Below, one piece after another: positions 33,166 through 58,100 of a stretch of 64,000 nucleotides of DNA; the stretch's first letter is position 1; each line of letters starts with the position of its first letter. Position numbers and translations under genes: made by a program. This stretch comes from Callipepla californica brunnescens (lineage: Eukaryota; Chordata; Aves; Galliformes; Odontophoridae), in contig JALIRH010000039.1 of assembly GCA_023055505.1 (NCBI GenBank), positions 186,001 to 250,000 of the forward strand. The letters run 5' to 3'. The notes below the pieces were generated by a model. The model did no database searches, was not told the origin of the DNA, and worked only from the letters and a program-made list of their open reading frames with translations.

Positions 33166-36100
33166 GATAACTTAATACTGATAACTACTGGGGTTAGTGT
33201 TGTTCTTAACAAATTTAAAGAGAGTTAGTATTACGTACACAAGCTTTGAAATTTGAACAGGTGTGTGGTTGTAAGCACATGTATAACTCTCTGAAGTTAA
33301 CAGAAACATTTTTATGATTAAATTGAACGTGTGGTATATATTCCACCTTTTGTCTAGGCTGCAGAATAAATGTTTTGGTCTTTTAATGAAAGTTACAAAG
33401 GAAAGTAAATATTCTTGGCAGCAGATTAGTTCACATCTAGTTACAAGTCCTTCATGACCACCTGCTCCAAAAAAAAAATTGAAAACAAAATTGTTCTGGC
33501 GTGTTGAGACTATTTTTCATCATGCAGAGATCTGAAATTACATTTTTCCCTACAGCAAGTCCTGAAAACTGTAAAACAGCACTGGATTTATAGCGTGAGA
33601 CTAGCTGCTTTGCAGCCTGTCTGCTTTGCAGAGAAAATATGAGTTTGCCATAACAGATGAGCATATTTATGCATAGAGAGTGATTATGCTGATCACCTAA
33701 GACTTGATCCCCTACAATTTGCAAATCTGAAGGTGTAAACTCTTGGCAAACTGATTTAAAGGTTAAAGTAACCACCTAGACACGACTGTGCCAGAGAAGA
33801 AAGACGTCACTTAAAGGCTTAAGTATGATATTAAAATCAGGAAGACCATTTCAAATTTTCAGAGTTTTGTTTCACAAAAAGCATGGAAAATAGGGCCTGC
33901 ATGTATTCCAAGTAGTTTTGAAATGGAATATATCACACTGAAATAAAACAATGAAATGGAACACTAAGAGATCAACACCAAGTAGCCTAGTTATCCTTCT
34001 ATCTACCGCTGGTAGTTTTGTTACACGCTCGTGATGTTTCACTCAAGTTGTTCTGGTCTGAAACACCAGTATCAAACATAATTTCTCTCTCTTGGATGGT
34101 ACTGAGTTCATTGTTTCAAACACATTAGCATCCAGTGCAATAAATAGCTGAATGTAGTAGTTTTCAAAGATTTAGAAAGCCATATGACTAAGCAAAAACA
34201 AATTTTATGCTATCTTCAGTTCTTGGATCAACCAAATATGCATGTAAATGTATACTGCAGGTATTCATGGAGCCAAATGAGACTTTACAAGCTTATCTCT
34301 GACTCATTCACGGAAGGAGTTTAGTTAGCAGACAAATCAGGTGTTGCCCGTGATGATATTAATAGACTGCGGAGTAAAAACATCACTGGCAAAACAGAAA
34401 AGTGTTTGCAAATACATTGATAGAAGAGACACTAAAAACACAGAGATCTAAGAGCTAATTCTGAATCACATTACATCTCCACAGCAGAGACATACGCAGA
34501 GGAGAAGAAAATACTTGAACTATACCTTAAAGTTTGCTTACCCACCTGGCCAGCTCACAGAGATAGTACTGCCCATAGCATAGGATCAGAGATAAAATTC
34601 AGCTATACTTTTCGTGTTTTACATCATTTCTGCCAGTTCTGCAGCAGAAAGGAAGAGGTAACAGTGGGGACCTATCAAGTGATAATGGCTAACAGTTGCA
34701 GGATCACTGTATTTTAAGTAAGCAGACTTGTATTCTGAAAGGTAGGTATACCATGAGAGTTCTGAGATGAAACTGCCTACAGAGATTCTTTTCTCTCCAT
34801 TCAGAAATAGAACCATCAGCAGAACCAGTGTCAGATTCCTTTGTAAGCACTAATTGATGGAACTAGAATAATAAAAGGAAATATTATTCTACAGTGATAG
34901 GAAAGTACAATTTCCAGAACAAACTTCTGTAATGTCTGCTGTATAAACTCAGCTCTGTGGAATACGACAGACAGAAATTAGAGAAATACTTGCTTCATGG
35001 AGCTATAGTTTTAGTTTCCCTAAAGACAGTGAGAAAGCTATTACTAGATAAAACAGTCCTGTGTCTTTTTTTCCCCTTTCTCTAAAAGTACAGCTATTTC
35101 ATCATAACCATGTTCATCTGAACTATATGATACCACTGTATTTTTATCTAGTAAACACATGAATCCAACAATGATAAATGAAGAAAAGCTGTAGAGGAAA
35201 ATGTCCATAATCCCCAAAATTGTTTATCCATCTTCTAACAAAGAGCAGAATAGTCAAATTATTCTTGTAATTAAAGTGCCTGCTGAATTCCCACTGTAAA
35301 TTGCAAATCAGTTTTTCTAACCTTTTGGTAGAGTTACACCACTCCTTCAGATTTTTAACTCCTTCTCTACTGAGAACATCAGTTATCTTATTAGTGCTAG
35401 TATACTGTTCTCTCAAAGGTGCACCACTAACAAGCAGAGAGAGATACTAAAATGTTTTTCAGTCATATAAGCATTTTAAATTTGAAGTCTCCTCTTCCAA
35501 ATGAGAACAGAATATAAATATCTTAAGTTTTCAAGCAGAAGAAACCCCCAAACAATCAATTTGGTTAGGGTGAAAAATCTTGCTTGGATAAAATTAAACA
35601 GAAATATTTCAAGGTTGATATTCAAATATTCAAACATTTAAAAAAATACGGATACTGAAAGAGAAAAATTACTTCAAGAAATAGCATCTAGAGGCCAATA
35701 AAGAGAGCTTTGATGGCTTTAGAACTTAAAAGTAGATATGGTGAATTTTGTCTGATGTATTTTGGATTGGGGAACAGCTCAGTTATAAAAGAATTGCCCA
35801 TTTCTCATAACAAAATTTTCTTTTAAAAAAAAGTCTTGCTAACTTTGGAGATGGCCAATCTACTCAGCAAATAGCAACGCTGAAGTGAACAGGAATAAAT
35901 CATTGAGTAAAATTGCAAGATCAAACCTCTCAATTATATGAATCATTTATCTTATTGAATACTGGAAATTGCAAGACAGCAATTTTAGTTGTTAACTGCA
36001 TGCATGGGAAATGCATTTTGTCAAAAATGAGATAAAGAAACTGGGGACCAAGAGTTCATAGCGTTTGTTCCAGAAAACAAAAATATTTCAGAGAACTCAC

Positions 36101-36280
36101 TTAAAAATTAATGTAATATGAATAATTAATGCAATAAACATGTAACAGTATAACTGTTATAATACAGATTTCTTTAGAAGATTTAAGACGTTAAGAGAAT
36201 ATTAATAGATGGCCAGCTGATATGGGATAAATCTTTCCCAAATTTCAGGTGTGAAGCTGTTTGCAGCAAAAAGGTATAAT

Positions 36281-36303
36281 TGCATCTGCAGATAGCAGAT
36301 GCA
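36281..36303. repeat. Short hairpin, 9-bp stem
   Basis: TGCATCTGC, loop AGATA, GCAGATGCA. Perfect stem, small enough to occur by chance. Confidence 0.7.
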
Positions 36304-37604
36304 GAGAAAACGATTTCACTGCCAAAGGAAGATGAGAGAGCAGAGACATTCTTTTGTTATCAGTCACTAGTAAAGAGCAAGTAATTAATTTAAATCTAAA
36401 AAATAAGTAACAAAAAGCAGTAATTACTGCAAGTATAAAAGTGGATGTATAATCATCCATTTGTTAGAAAAAGCATGTGAATTTCCACATCAGCCTGGAA
36501 ATATCTCTCCCTTAGATTACTTAATCTGCTCCAGTTGAGTTCTGTGTCAATTCTACCCACGAAGATAAAAGTTCATTGCTTTTCTTGTCTTTTACCTCTG
36601 ACCGTTTCTTTTGATTCTTCCCCTTATGTCTCTTTTTGACCAATTTTAAGTTCAAAGCCTCAATTAACAAAGTATGAAAGTATTATGCCTTTTACAGTCT
36701 GTTCTTAAAATGTCATTTAGTAGGTCAAGCACAATATATGACAGGAGACGAAGGGTCCAGTGGAAGGTGTAATGATTTGAAAAGTTTCCTATTTTCTCTT
36801 CTTTTTTTTTTCTGGTTTAGTTTATGATCAATATTCATCTTTTCCCTTTCTCTAATAGAAGTAGGACAACAGGCTATAAAAAAAGATGCTTATGATGTTT
36901 CTGTTGGCAATGTTTTGAACAAGATTATATGTCTATACAGGATGAAAAGGATGTAGTGGTAATTACATTTCAGCACAACAGATTACTATCACTTGGAATA
37001 ATTCTGACTTGGCTCTCAAAAATGCTCGCATCATACTTTTGTGCCACTCTTCATCTCCACTTCTGCTAGAAAAAGCATTCCACTGACGCAGCCAAAATTC
37101 AGTTGGCCAGCATCAAGGCAAAATAATTTCCTATGAATCTGTCCTAAGACATGTTCTTCCTTAAGTTCCATACCAGATACATGAGCTCCATAATTGCTAC
37201 AGATGACAGCATCAACTACTAAAAATGACCTTATTTTATGCTATATTTTTTATTATGCCTCTTTTTATTCAATATTTTTCAAAATATCGTTTCTAAGCAC
37301 TCCAGTATCTACTGAAAACCCCCCTGAAGAATTCTGATTTAAAATAACGTCTGGTAACTTCAAAAGGTCTAGTCTGTCACTCAGAGCAATCCCACCCATC
37401 ACAGCTCTGTGGAAATCATGTGCTTTGATAAGGAGGGATACATAAAATAGGAGATAACAGCCACATGACTCAATTGCACGTTATCATTATATTCAGTGTT
37501 ACCCAGTGAGAAGAGGAGATAATCAGACAGAACCTCATGTTCCAGTTTATGCCCATCAGGAAACACTTTCATTTTTTACATTTTTTTAACTGAGTGCAGA
37601 TGTA

Positions 37605-37752
37605 AGCTGCCCAGAAAGGTTGTGGAGAATAACACCTGGAGATCTTAAGTCACCTGTGCTTGGCTGTGGTCAACCAGCTCAGGTAGCCCTGCTAGAGCAG
37701 GGGGGTTGAACCAGATGGCCTCTAGAGGTCTCTTCCAACCTCACCCGTTATG
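37605..37752 (+). mobile_element. CR1 LINE 3'-end fragment
   Basis: AGCTGCCCAGAAAGGTTGTG, then CCTGCTAGAGCAGGGGGGTT, GAACCAGATGGCCTCTAGAG, TCTCTTCCAACCTC and TTATGATT: the ordered blocks of a CR1 3' end, diverged, plus orientation. Confidence 0.9.
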
Positions 37753-40700
37753 ATTAATAACTGTTGTGCAAATGGAACTGGTTTGAAAGACCTATTGAGT
37801 GCCTTGAAAACATACAAAACCAAAAAGGATACACTTCTTTTTCGTCCTTCCTTCAAACTGTCAGCTTATGTTGGACAACTTATCTCCACTGCTGAAGGGA
37901 AAAGGAATTTGAAACCAAATACAGCATCAGCCAAAGGTAGAAGAGCTATGGAAACTGATTCTCTTTACACCATTGCAAAATCAAGTAGTATTTCCAATAC
38001 AGAAAACAAACTATCTTTCAGCACCAGAAGAGAGGAATAAAAATAAGTTTTAGCAGCATGGAAATAAAATGGAATTGTCAAGAAAATAATGTCATTGCAT
38101 GTGACACAGGCAGTAAAAATATCAGGAGTGAAAAGTCCAAATTCCCATCTTCCTGTAGTTACATACAGTACATGTACCAAGAAGATTTCTTCCCCAACAA
38201 ATCTAAAGCACCATCATCCACAGTGATATTGACCTGACAGTAATGTTATGATTCTGATTGCTTATGGACTTTTGCAGTATATTTTTAAAAATCCAAATAC
38301 ATTTAAAATGTATTTTTAAATGCAAGGGAAACATACATTTCAGATGTCAGCCAAGTACAGACAGAAAAGTTCCCCCTCCAGGGTTATTATTAATATTTTT
38401 GCATTTTAATAAGATGCTATCATAGTAATTGGAAGCAATACTTGGAACCTTTGTAATTCTCTGTTCAAAGGTCTCATACATTCTATGAATAACAAGTATC
38501 CTCAGCTTTCCTACCAGAAGAAAAATGTTTGAGACTTCCAATAGACATCTCTGCTTCCAGACTCAGGTACGGGAGGCAAGTAGGTAATGACATTCTGGTA
38601 TTTGCAAAAGATAAATATTGCATCCCTTCATCTCACAGGACATTAGAAAAATGAATTAATACCTGTGAAACAACCAAAACTATTAGAACAAAAGCACGGC
38701 TGAAATAACTGCATTCACAGTAGGTTTGGTAAATGCTCAGCAGATCAGCTTTTTGTCATACGTTACATACTAGCCTCTGATCCTAAAGCTTCTCATCCCA
38801 CTCTCAGCATCCTACTTCACAGTAAGTCAGAGTCTACTTCATAGTATTCTTTCACTCAATTCTGTCTTACCAGATAAGCTGTTGCTGCCACAGCTCAGAC
38901 TCAGAACTCCTATTTCTTTGTTTCCAGCTCCATTTCTTGGAGGGAGCTGCTGTTTCTCTTTTTTGACTGTCTCTCTCATTCACAGGCTCCCTCACAGGAC
39001 TTGTAACCCCACAATATACTTTGTAATGAAATAAAAAACTTAGCAGGAGACAGAAATACAGGATAGTAAACTTCACTCCCAATAATAAAGTTTGGAAAAC
39101 TAAGGAAAAATTGTAAACAAGCACCTTGCCTCTCTCTTGCTGCAGAACTTTCATAATAGATGGTTTCCCCCTGCACCCAAATATTAAGCTGTGTGGGGAG
39201 GTTAAAGAGGAAAAAGTTATTGCTGCTATTAATATCTGAATTTATTTGAGTTATAAACTAGAATGCATGTTCTCTGTGATGGTTAAATGAGAGAAAGGAT
39301 TCCAAGGCACATGAAAATACCTGGAAAGATTAACTTAAAAATGTTGATAGAGTTACATAACAAACTGGCATTTTATCTTTAACAGATCCTTGTAATTGGA
39401 CTGAATCAAAACTATTGGCTAAGAAGTTGAACCAAACAAGGGAAATTAATATGCTTCAGTTCTTGTTTACAATTGAAATTTTGGGAAGGCATTTGAATTC
39501 ATTATTTATTCACTGGTATCCAAAAGTCATTTTTTTCATACCTGTTTTCTTATGGTGTTTCTTTATTTTTCAGTTTCAGTCATGGTAAATTCAAGCAGTG
39601 ACAGAAAGTGTCAATTCCCTCTGAGTCGATAAGATATCGTTTTCTATTTCTGCATCACTTTCTATTAGTATAGAATCAATGCTTAAAAGATCAAACTATT
39701 TGAATGTATTGCAGTACTACCTCTGATGGCTAATCTGCTTAAATTGAAAGGTGTGAAATAATAGTCCCATAATTTCTAACTTCCTTACAGTTGAGTACCT
39801 CAGTTGCAGAATAATCCCTGTTATAATCCCCTACATTCATGAATTACATACTGACTGAAATTCTTTACAATTTGTGGAATTCTGTTTAAGTGGAAATTTC
39901 TTTATACTATATACTTTAATCTCTAAAATTACACATAATCATATCTTTCAAGAAGGGAAAATAAGCAAAGTGAAGATAAATGATTGAGCCAGTGCTATAT
40001 TGTAAATGTCTGGTAAGTAAGGAGCATAATGTTTCTGTGTCTGAAGCTCAGCTGAGTGAAGAGAATGGGAATAGGAAAGAGAAATGAAGATCACTGCACT
40101 AACACAAAGGTGACTTGGCTAAATTTGTTGTTGGAAACCACATTGTCCATCTTATTCTATTTCTAGATAGAAGAATAAGTGTAAGTGGGTAAAGTTTAAT
40201 TTTTTTCATAAATAAGCCATAATTCTGAAACATTTACAACTAACTGCATATAAAAAAAAAAAAAGCAAAAACAAAAAAAACCTGTAGATACTGGGACCAT
40301 TACACATACAAACACAAACCACTAATCAGTATTCCATTCTCACCTCAAAATTACCGGTTTCAACACTTACTGTAAGTCTTTTCCACTCTGTTTCACTGAT
40401 TCTCCCTCTTCAAACTTTGACTGAAATCTCTTCTTACTTCTTGAGGCTCAAAATTACTTTATTCATTATTTATCTCTGAGACGGTACAAAGGCAAAATCT
40501 ATACAATATAAATTGACTGGAGGAATTCAATTAAAAAGTGATCTGTACGGCAGACAGTCAGTTAAAAAGACTTGTAAAATAAGTAGGCTTAAAAGTGACA
40601 TAAAAGAGCCATAACAACATATGCGTTCACTTTCATAGAGAGGATCTCAAAACACACTTTTCCGAACAAGTATCAGACCACTCCATCGTTACTGAAGATT

Positions 40701-42039
40701 TAGAGGGAAACTGAAGCACTCACTGGGAAAGCAATTTGCTTGCAGCTGCACCTCAGCTAAAGGAGAGCAGAACACAAGATGTACAATATTCTCTTCGCAC
40801 ATTTCTGTCCTTCGCTAATACATGAGTCAAATAACACAGTAACTAAAGAGATCCTGTTCTTTCCAGTGCTCCTTGCATGAATTGTACCCTTTTTGATCCT
40901 GTAACAGCTTCTCACTGTATTATAAGTATGCATCCCTCAAACTTCTGTTCCCCTTTCGGTGTAAAACAGTACTCTGTCATCTGCACCACTCATGTGACAG
41001 AACACAAGCTTACACTAACTAACATTAGTTTGAGTTGTAACTCCTAATCAGAACTAGTTACTCTTTCGTGACATGACAATTTTGTTTTATTGCAAAAGTT
41101 GCCACAATCTTACTTCTGAAATTAATTTATACAGCTGTGCACCTATAATTAAATTACAATCTTAAGGAATAACATTCTAGGTAGATCTGAGAGTGAGGGC
41201 TGAAGCTGATCTAGACTGCAGCAGCTCTGATGGTAGTCCAGAATTAATTTTCCATTTTTCAGAAGCTCAGATAGTTGAAATGTATCCCACAAATGTTATG
41301 GATGATGTATTATAAGAGCCATGATTCGATCACAACATATAGTAACACTGTTAACATCACTGAAGTTAAGAGGTTGCCTTGGGGCCCTTGGTAGATTATT
41401 TTGCTGTATACATTCTGAATAAATTAATCCTCAGTTTTATCACAAAACAACTGATCTGATTCTCAGTTTATCTGGTGAAAAACACCAGTGTTAGAACTCT
41501 AAGTGATCACTGATGCCCCTGATTATTCTCACCTGGGTTGCCCTCCACCCTAACCATATAGTCATTGGTCCAGGAGCCCTATTTAAGTTAATGTCTAGGC
41601 AGTTTGACCTCTCTTGAGGTATGGCAGGCATATACCTAGACTCAACCCTATCTCCTACTAAATATATTATCGAGCCTCTTAGATGAACTTTATACTTATG
41701 TTGAAAGTAGTTTGTGTCACATGCCATCTACTGAATGGATCCTAGATTTAGTGTCTTACCTTATCTAGGCCTTCTGATGGTAATTGTTGCTATTACCAGC
41801 CTTGCCCTTTTCAGGGGCTGTGGGAATGTACCCTGGCTGATGAGGACCAGCCTCTCTTGGAGCTGCTGAAACCCCAACTTGCCTGTGGTTCATCTCAAGG
41901 TAAAACCTGAAGTAAAGATGTGGAGCATTAGCTGAATTGTTGTGGTCTTGCAAAGTAATTTCAGGCTCTCTCTTGTACAGCATCTTTAAAAACTGAACTT
42001 CTGCTTTAGAAGGCCACTTGTGTGACAAAGTGCTTGAAA

Positions 42040-42180
42040 TGGAGATTCAGTTGGGTTGGAAGGGACCCTTAAAGGCTATCTAGTCAAACTCCCCTGTAGT
42101 GAGCAACAACACCTACAGCTCCATCGGGTCCGGTTTGACCCTGAATGTCTTCAGGGATAGGGCATCCACTGCATCCAGCC
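42040..42180 (-). mobile_element. CR1 LINE fragment, minus orientation, upstream of SHISAL2A
   Basis: TTGGGTTGGAAGGGACCCTT, AAAGGCTATCTAGTCAAACT, CCCCTG, TACAGCTCCATCGGG and TGAATGTCTTCAGGGATAGG then GCATCCACTGC: the reverse complement of CR1 3'-region blocks in order. It ends about 480 bases before the SHISAL2A ATG. Confidence 0.9.
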
Positions 42181-42659
42181 TTTTTTGCAGCTTACGAAGA
42201 CCAGCCTCGGCACTGCTGAGGACAGGGTCTTTGAAGGGGCAGCATAAACCTGTGCTCTCTATAGGATTTTCTCTAATGCCGCTTTCTGTGGGCCAAACGT
42301 GGGCACACATGATGGACGCATAGGTGCCGAACTGAGGTCTCCCCACTTTTCTCTCACAGCTGGCTCTTTCCTACAGGGAACGCCGACTGCCCCCCGATGC
42401 TTCCAGGTGGGGAACCTTCCTGAGCTCTCAGTTTGGGACCGAGCGCTGAGGGAGAACCGAGCCCTCCCTCGAGGCGCTGCCCTCGAGGCTCTCTCCGCCC
42501 CGGAGGAGCGGACGGCTCCGGGTTCTTCGCTTCGGGACCTCGCGGCGGTACCTGAGGAGCGCTGAGGGGCCGCCGCCCGAGCTCCGCCCGCCGCCGCCGC
42601 CGCCCCTCCCTCCCGTGTGCCGCCAGAGCCGAGGCGGCGGGCAGCCCCGCCACGGCGCG

Positions 42660-54683
<12,024 letters not shown>

Positions 54684-55104
54684 ACTGAACCAAGTGGCTT
54701 CAAGAAATTTCCTCAGCCACGAGGCTAGACTGTGAGCCACAAGAACCTCACCAACTCTTCTAGAGTTGGTTCCTGGCTGCTACCGTCACAGCTGATAACA
54801 AGTTGCCAACCTGAGGCTGTGTCAGAACATGCATTTCTGTATGATTACTGTACTGGGAGGTATATTTAATTTGCACCAGCTACTGCTGCTAGTTATTTTC
54901 GTGCAAATTGTTGTCTTACGCTGTGCAATTGCAGTGATATAACAGTTCTCAAGTGGAGAGAGCATCATTTGGTACGCCCAGTTGACCAAGCTTTGTTTTA
55001 AATTTTCCTTGTGTGATGTCTTCGCGTGATGTCTTTGCATCATTAGTATGATCTTTAATCAAGTGTGATGGTTTTGGTTTACAAATATGTGAATGCAGTA
55101 CCTC

Positions 55105-55110
55105 AATAAA
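55105..55110 (+). terminator. SHISAL2A: SHISAL2A polyadenylation signal
   Basis: AATAAA about 420 bases after the TAG, followed within 25 bases by a GT-rich stretch (TTGTTGTTTTTT), as expected for a cleavage site. Confidence 0.7.
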
Positions 55111-55130
55111 ATCTGGCATTCACTTGTTGT

Positions 55131-58100
55131 TTTTTCTTCATCACTTTCTCCAACTTGGTTTCCTCAGAAAGGTATCACAGATCTTAAAATTATTGTGTTG
55201 AGAAGATTTCCCAGCAAAATGAAGTTAATTTAAAGAAAGGAAAAAAATATATCAAAGATCAGAAGGGCAAAAGAGATTTTTTTATTATTATTATTTTTTA
55301 TGGGTTTTTTTGCCAGTTTATTTTAGTTTTGCTGTCTAGCTTCCTTCGAGGATTTCAGCCTTTGGATTCACATAAATATATTCTTAATTTTAAATTCTAA
55401 ACCAGAAGTAAAATTCTGTTAGAACAGAAGAGATAACTGAAGTTGTTAAAATTCATACAAACTTGAACTATCAGTCTTATGATTTTTAAGTTATAAAGTA
55501 GTAAGATTTTGAATGTTGCAGACATCATGAAAGTTCTTAGTGACCACAAGAGTGTTGTCCACAGATAGACATGTGTGCTAGTAATGTCTATATTCATGTC
55601 TGTATAGCAAAATAGGTATAAAACTTCTGTAGAGAAAGAACCTATCCATGCATATCCAAGGCCGTAAGTCTCTCCAATATACTAAAATTCACATTTTTTG
55701 TTACTTTATAGTTCTGCTACTTCTTTATAGCCTTCCCCTTTATTCCTATGCTTTTTTTCCCCAATATCTTTCACAAGAACCGTTGGAGAGCCTTGCTTTT
55801 GATACAGAAGAGTACGTTTTGATGGCAGAAGCAACGCAAAGTTAGCTGAAGAGATGCAACTTGTAGGAAACAACAGCTTCATTTTTCCCATTGCTAAAAA
55901 AAGAAGCTGGTGTCAATGGAAGGATCATGGGACTGTTTTTAGCATTATCATGCTCTATCAACTTTGCTGAGCTGTTATTGAGCCAGTCCAAGAACATCAC
56001 CTAGAGGATGTTGTAGGAGAAAAAGAGCCAAAGGAGACACTCACTTGTTGGCTGTGGATGGACCTCTGCATGGAGGTATTAATGGACCAGGAATATGATG
56101 TACTTTGAAAAGCATGACCTCAAGGGATTGGGGACAGGGAAGTTCATACTTTACTCACCAGCAATGAGTGTGTCTCAGTTGTTTCTTCTTTCAGTTACTC
56201 TTTTCCAACCTGCTCAACCAGATCAGGCCCTAGTCTGGCTAAATCTGCTGCAAATGGGTTTAATGGAGGGAATTGACCTCCTCAGCTCTGATTTAAGGTG
56301 AAGTCTCTATCAGGTCCAAAAGTGTGTGCAGAAGTTGACTTGCCCCAAGAACAGAGGGGAAGGGGCAAAGGGGAGCAGGAAGATGATTAATGTATGTTTT
56401 TGGTTCTCATATTTTATATAATAATCTGGCTTCCATAGATGATACCTTACAATGACTTGACCCTTAGCCACTTTACGTTCTCCCTCCACTTCTATGCGGT
56501 GTGTAGCAGATACCTTTCATATATACAAGTGAAGACCAAAGAGTACCAAAATGGCTTGCAAGTAATTTTCAAATAGCTGTGGAAATCAGGCCATAGATTG
56601 GAACTATCCTGCCCAAAGTTGTTGCTCAGCCCAAGGAAAGTGCTATGTTCTTGTTCCTGATGACTACTTGATTCTGCAAACAAATACAAGGTAAGTACCT
56701 TTCCCTTAATGAACGCATTTCAAAATGGAATCATTATTTTTCCCTAAATGCATCAACCCCAGAAATTTCAGTAAATTGAGTCTGTTCTTTCTACAGTACC
56801 AAATCAAAATGTCAAACCACCACAACTCAATTATAGGACAGGAAATAAAGCAACAGGCTGAATACCAGTAAGTTATTTATGAAATACTTCAAATTGCTGA
56901 TGCCATAACTACCTGTGGGAAATGACAATAGACAAGAGCATAGATTTGGATGTGGGCAAACTAACTCAGAGCAACTTGTCTGCAAAGTTAGAGAATTCAA
57001 ATTTTCACCTCTTCTGAGCTCTATAGATCAGTTGCTCCCTTTGGTCTGTTACTGTTTTTACTAAAAAGTATTTTAGTTGCAGAGAAGTGATGGAAGGGTT
57101 AGAAAGTCAGAACTCATGTACTTGGATTTTAAAGCAGGTAGAGGAACTTGTTAATTTTTCAATGCAGTTTTCTTTTGCACATTGTCATTCTTAAAAAATA
57201 AAATCAGTCATCCCGAAACGCGCAGTGGAGACAGCATTGCAGGTGAAGCATTTTTCTTTGTGTTTCTGAGAAGATATAAGTGCCTTGTTTTACTGATGCT
57301 GAGAGATAAGGTGCAGTAACTTTAATGTTGCATGAGATCAGATCTCATTGCTTAATATTGAATGAAGAGATGGTGTTTCCAGTAAGATAAATACATTTAT
57401 TTATGAGGGGTGCAACAAATTCAGAATCTCTACATAACTACTGAGACAGCCTGAGTAAATTGTAAATGATTTCCTTAAAGTTCTGGGGGGTTTTGGAGTT
57501 TGAAGTTTTGGATTTGTCTCTTCACTTTGCTGGTGATGGATGGCAGATGATGCTGAGATGATCCCTCCAGTGCATCAGAGCTGTAGAGCTTGCTCCACTC
57601 AAGGAAAATAATATTCCTTGCAGGTCATCTACCACTAGCGTTTCATATTTATCAGCTTGGCAGCAATAAGTGATACGAAGAGCTGAAGGGTTCTCAGTAG
57701 TAGGGGCATTTCAATAAAGTAATTTTCTAATTTACTCAGAAGATTACAGTATCTTAAAAACAAAAGAACAACAAAAATGGTTGCACTGAGCAGTCACTTT
57801 GTAGTTTTAGTCCAGGGATGTGGAATAATGCTTTTACTCACCAAATAATTGCTAATTATGAGCCAGCTAAAAAGAAAAATGTCACAGATCATTACATTTT
57901 GTGCATCTGCATACTTATTTCTGGAATAGCATGAGCAAGCATAAAATATTCCAGGACTAAGAATAAAGAAAGTGCAGAGCTCTGTTTCAGTGGTACAGTG
58001 GGACTAAATTAAATCTTGAAGTTGCACTTGAGGTATTCAAACACGTGGAAAGAATTCCCTGGCAAGCTGTTGAGCTGCATTTGAATGATGTTCTGCACCT

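Larger units (their letters stand above)
30860..42340. other. Intergenic interval between GPX7 and SHISAL2A, about 11.5 kb
   Basis: No gene recognised. Contents seen: an inverted pair of diverged repeat copies (31412-31640 plus, 32915-33165 minus), a purine-rich tract at 32104-32230, short hairpins at 32619-32642 and 36281-36303, a CR1 fragment at 37605-37752, an A-rich run at 40251-40280 and a minus CR1 fragment at 42040-42180. The rest is AT-rich and without open frames of recognisable protein. Confidence 0.6.
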
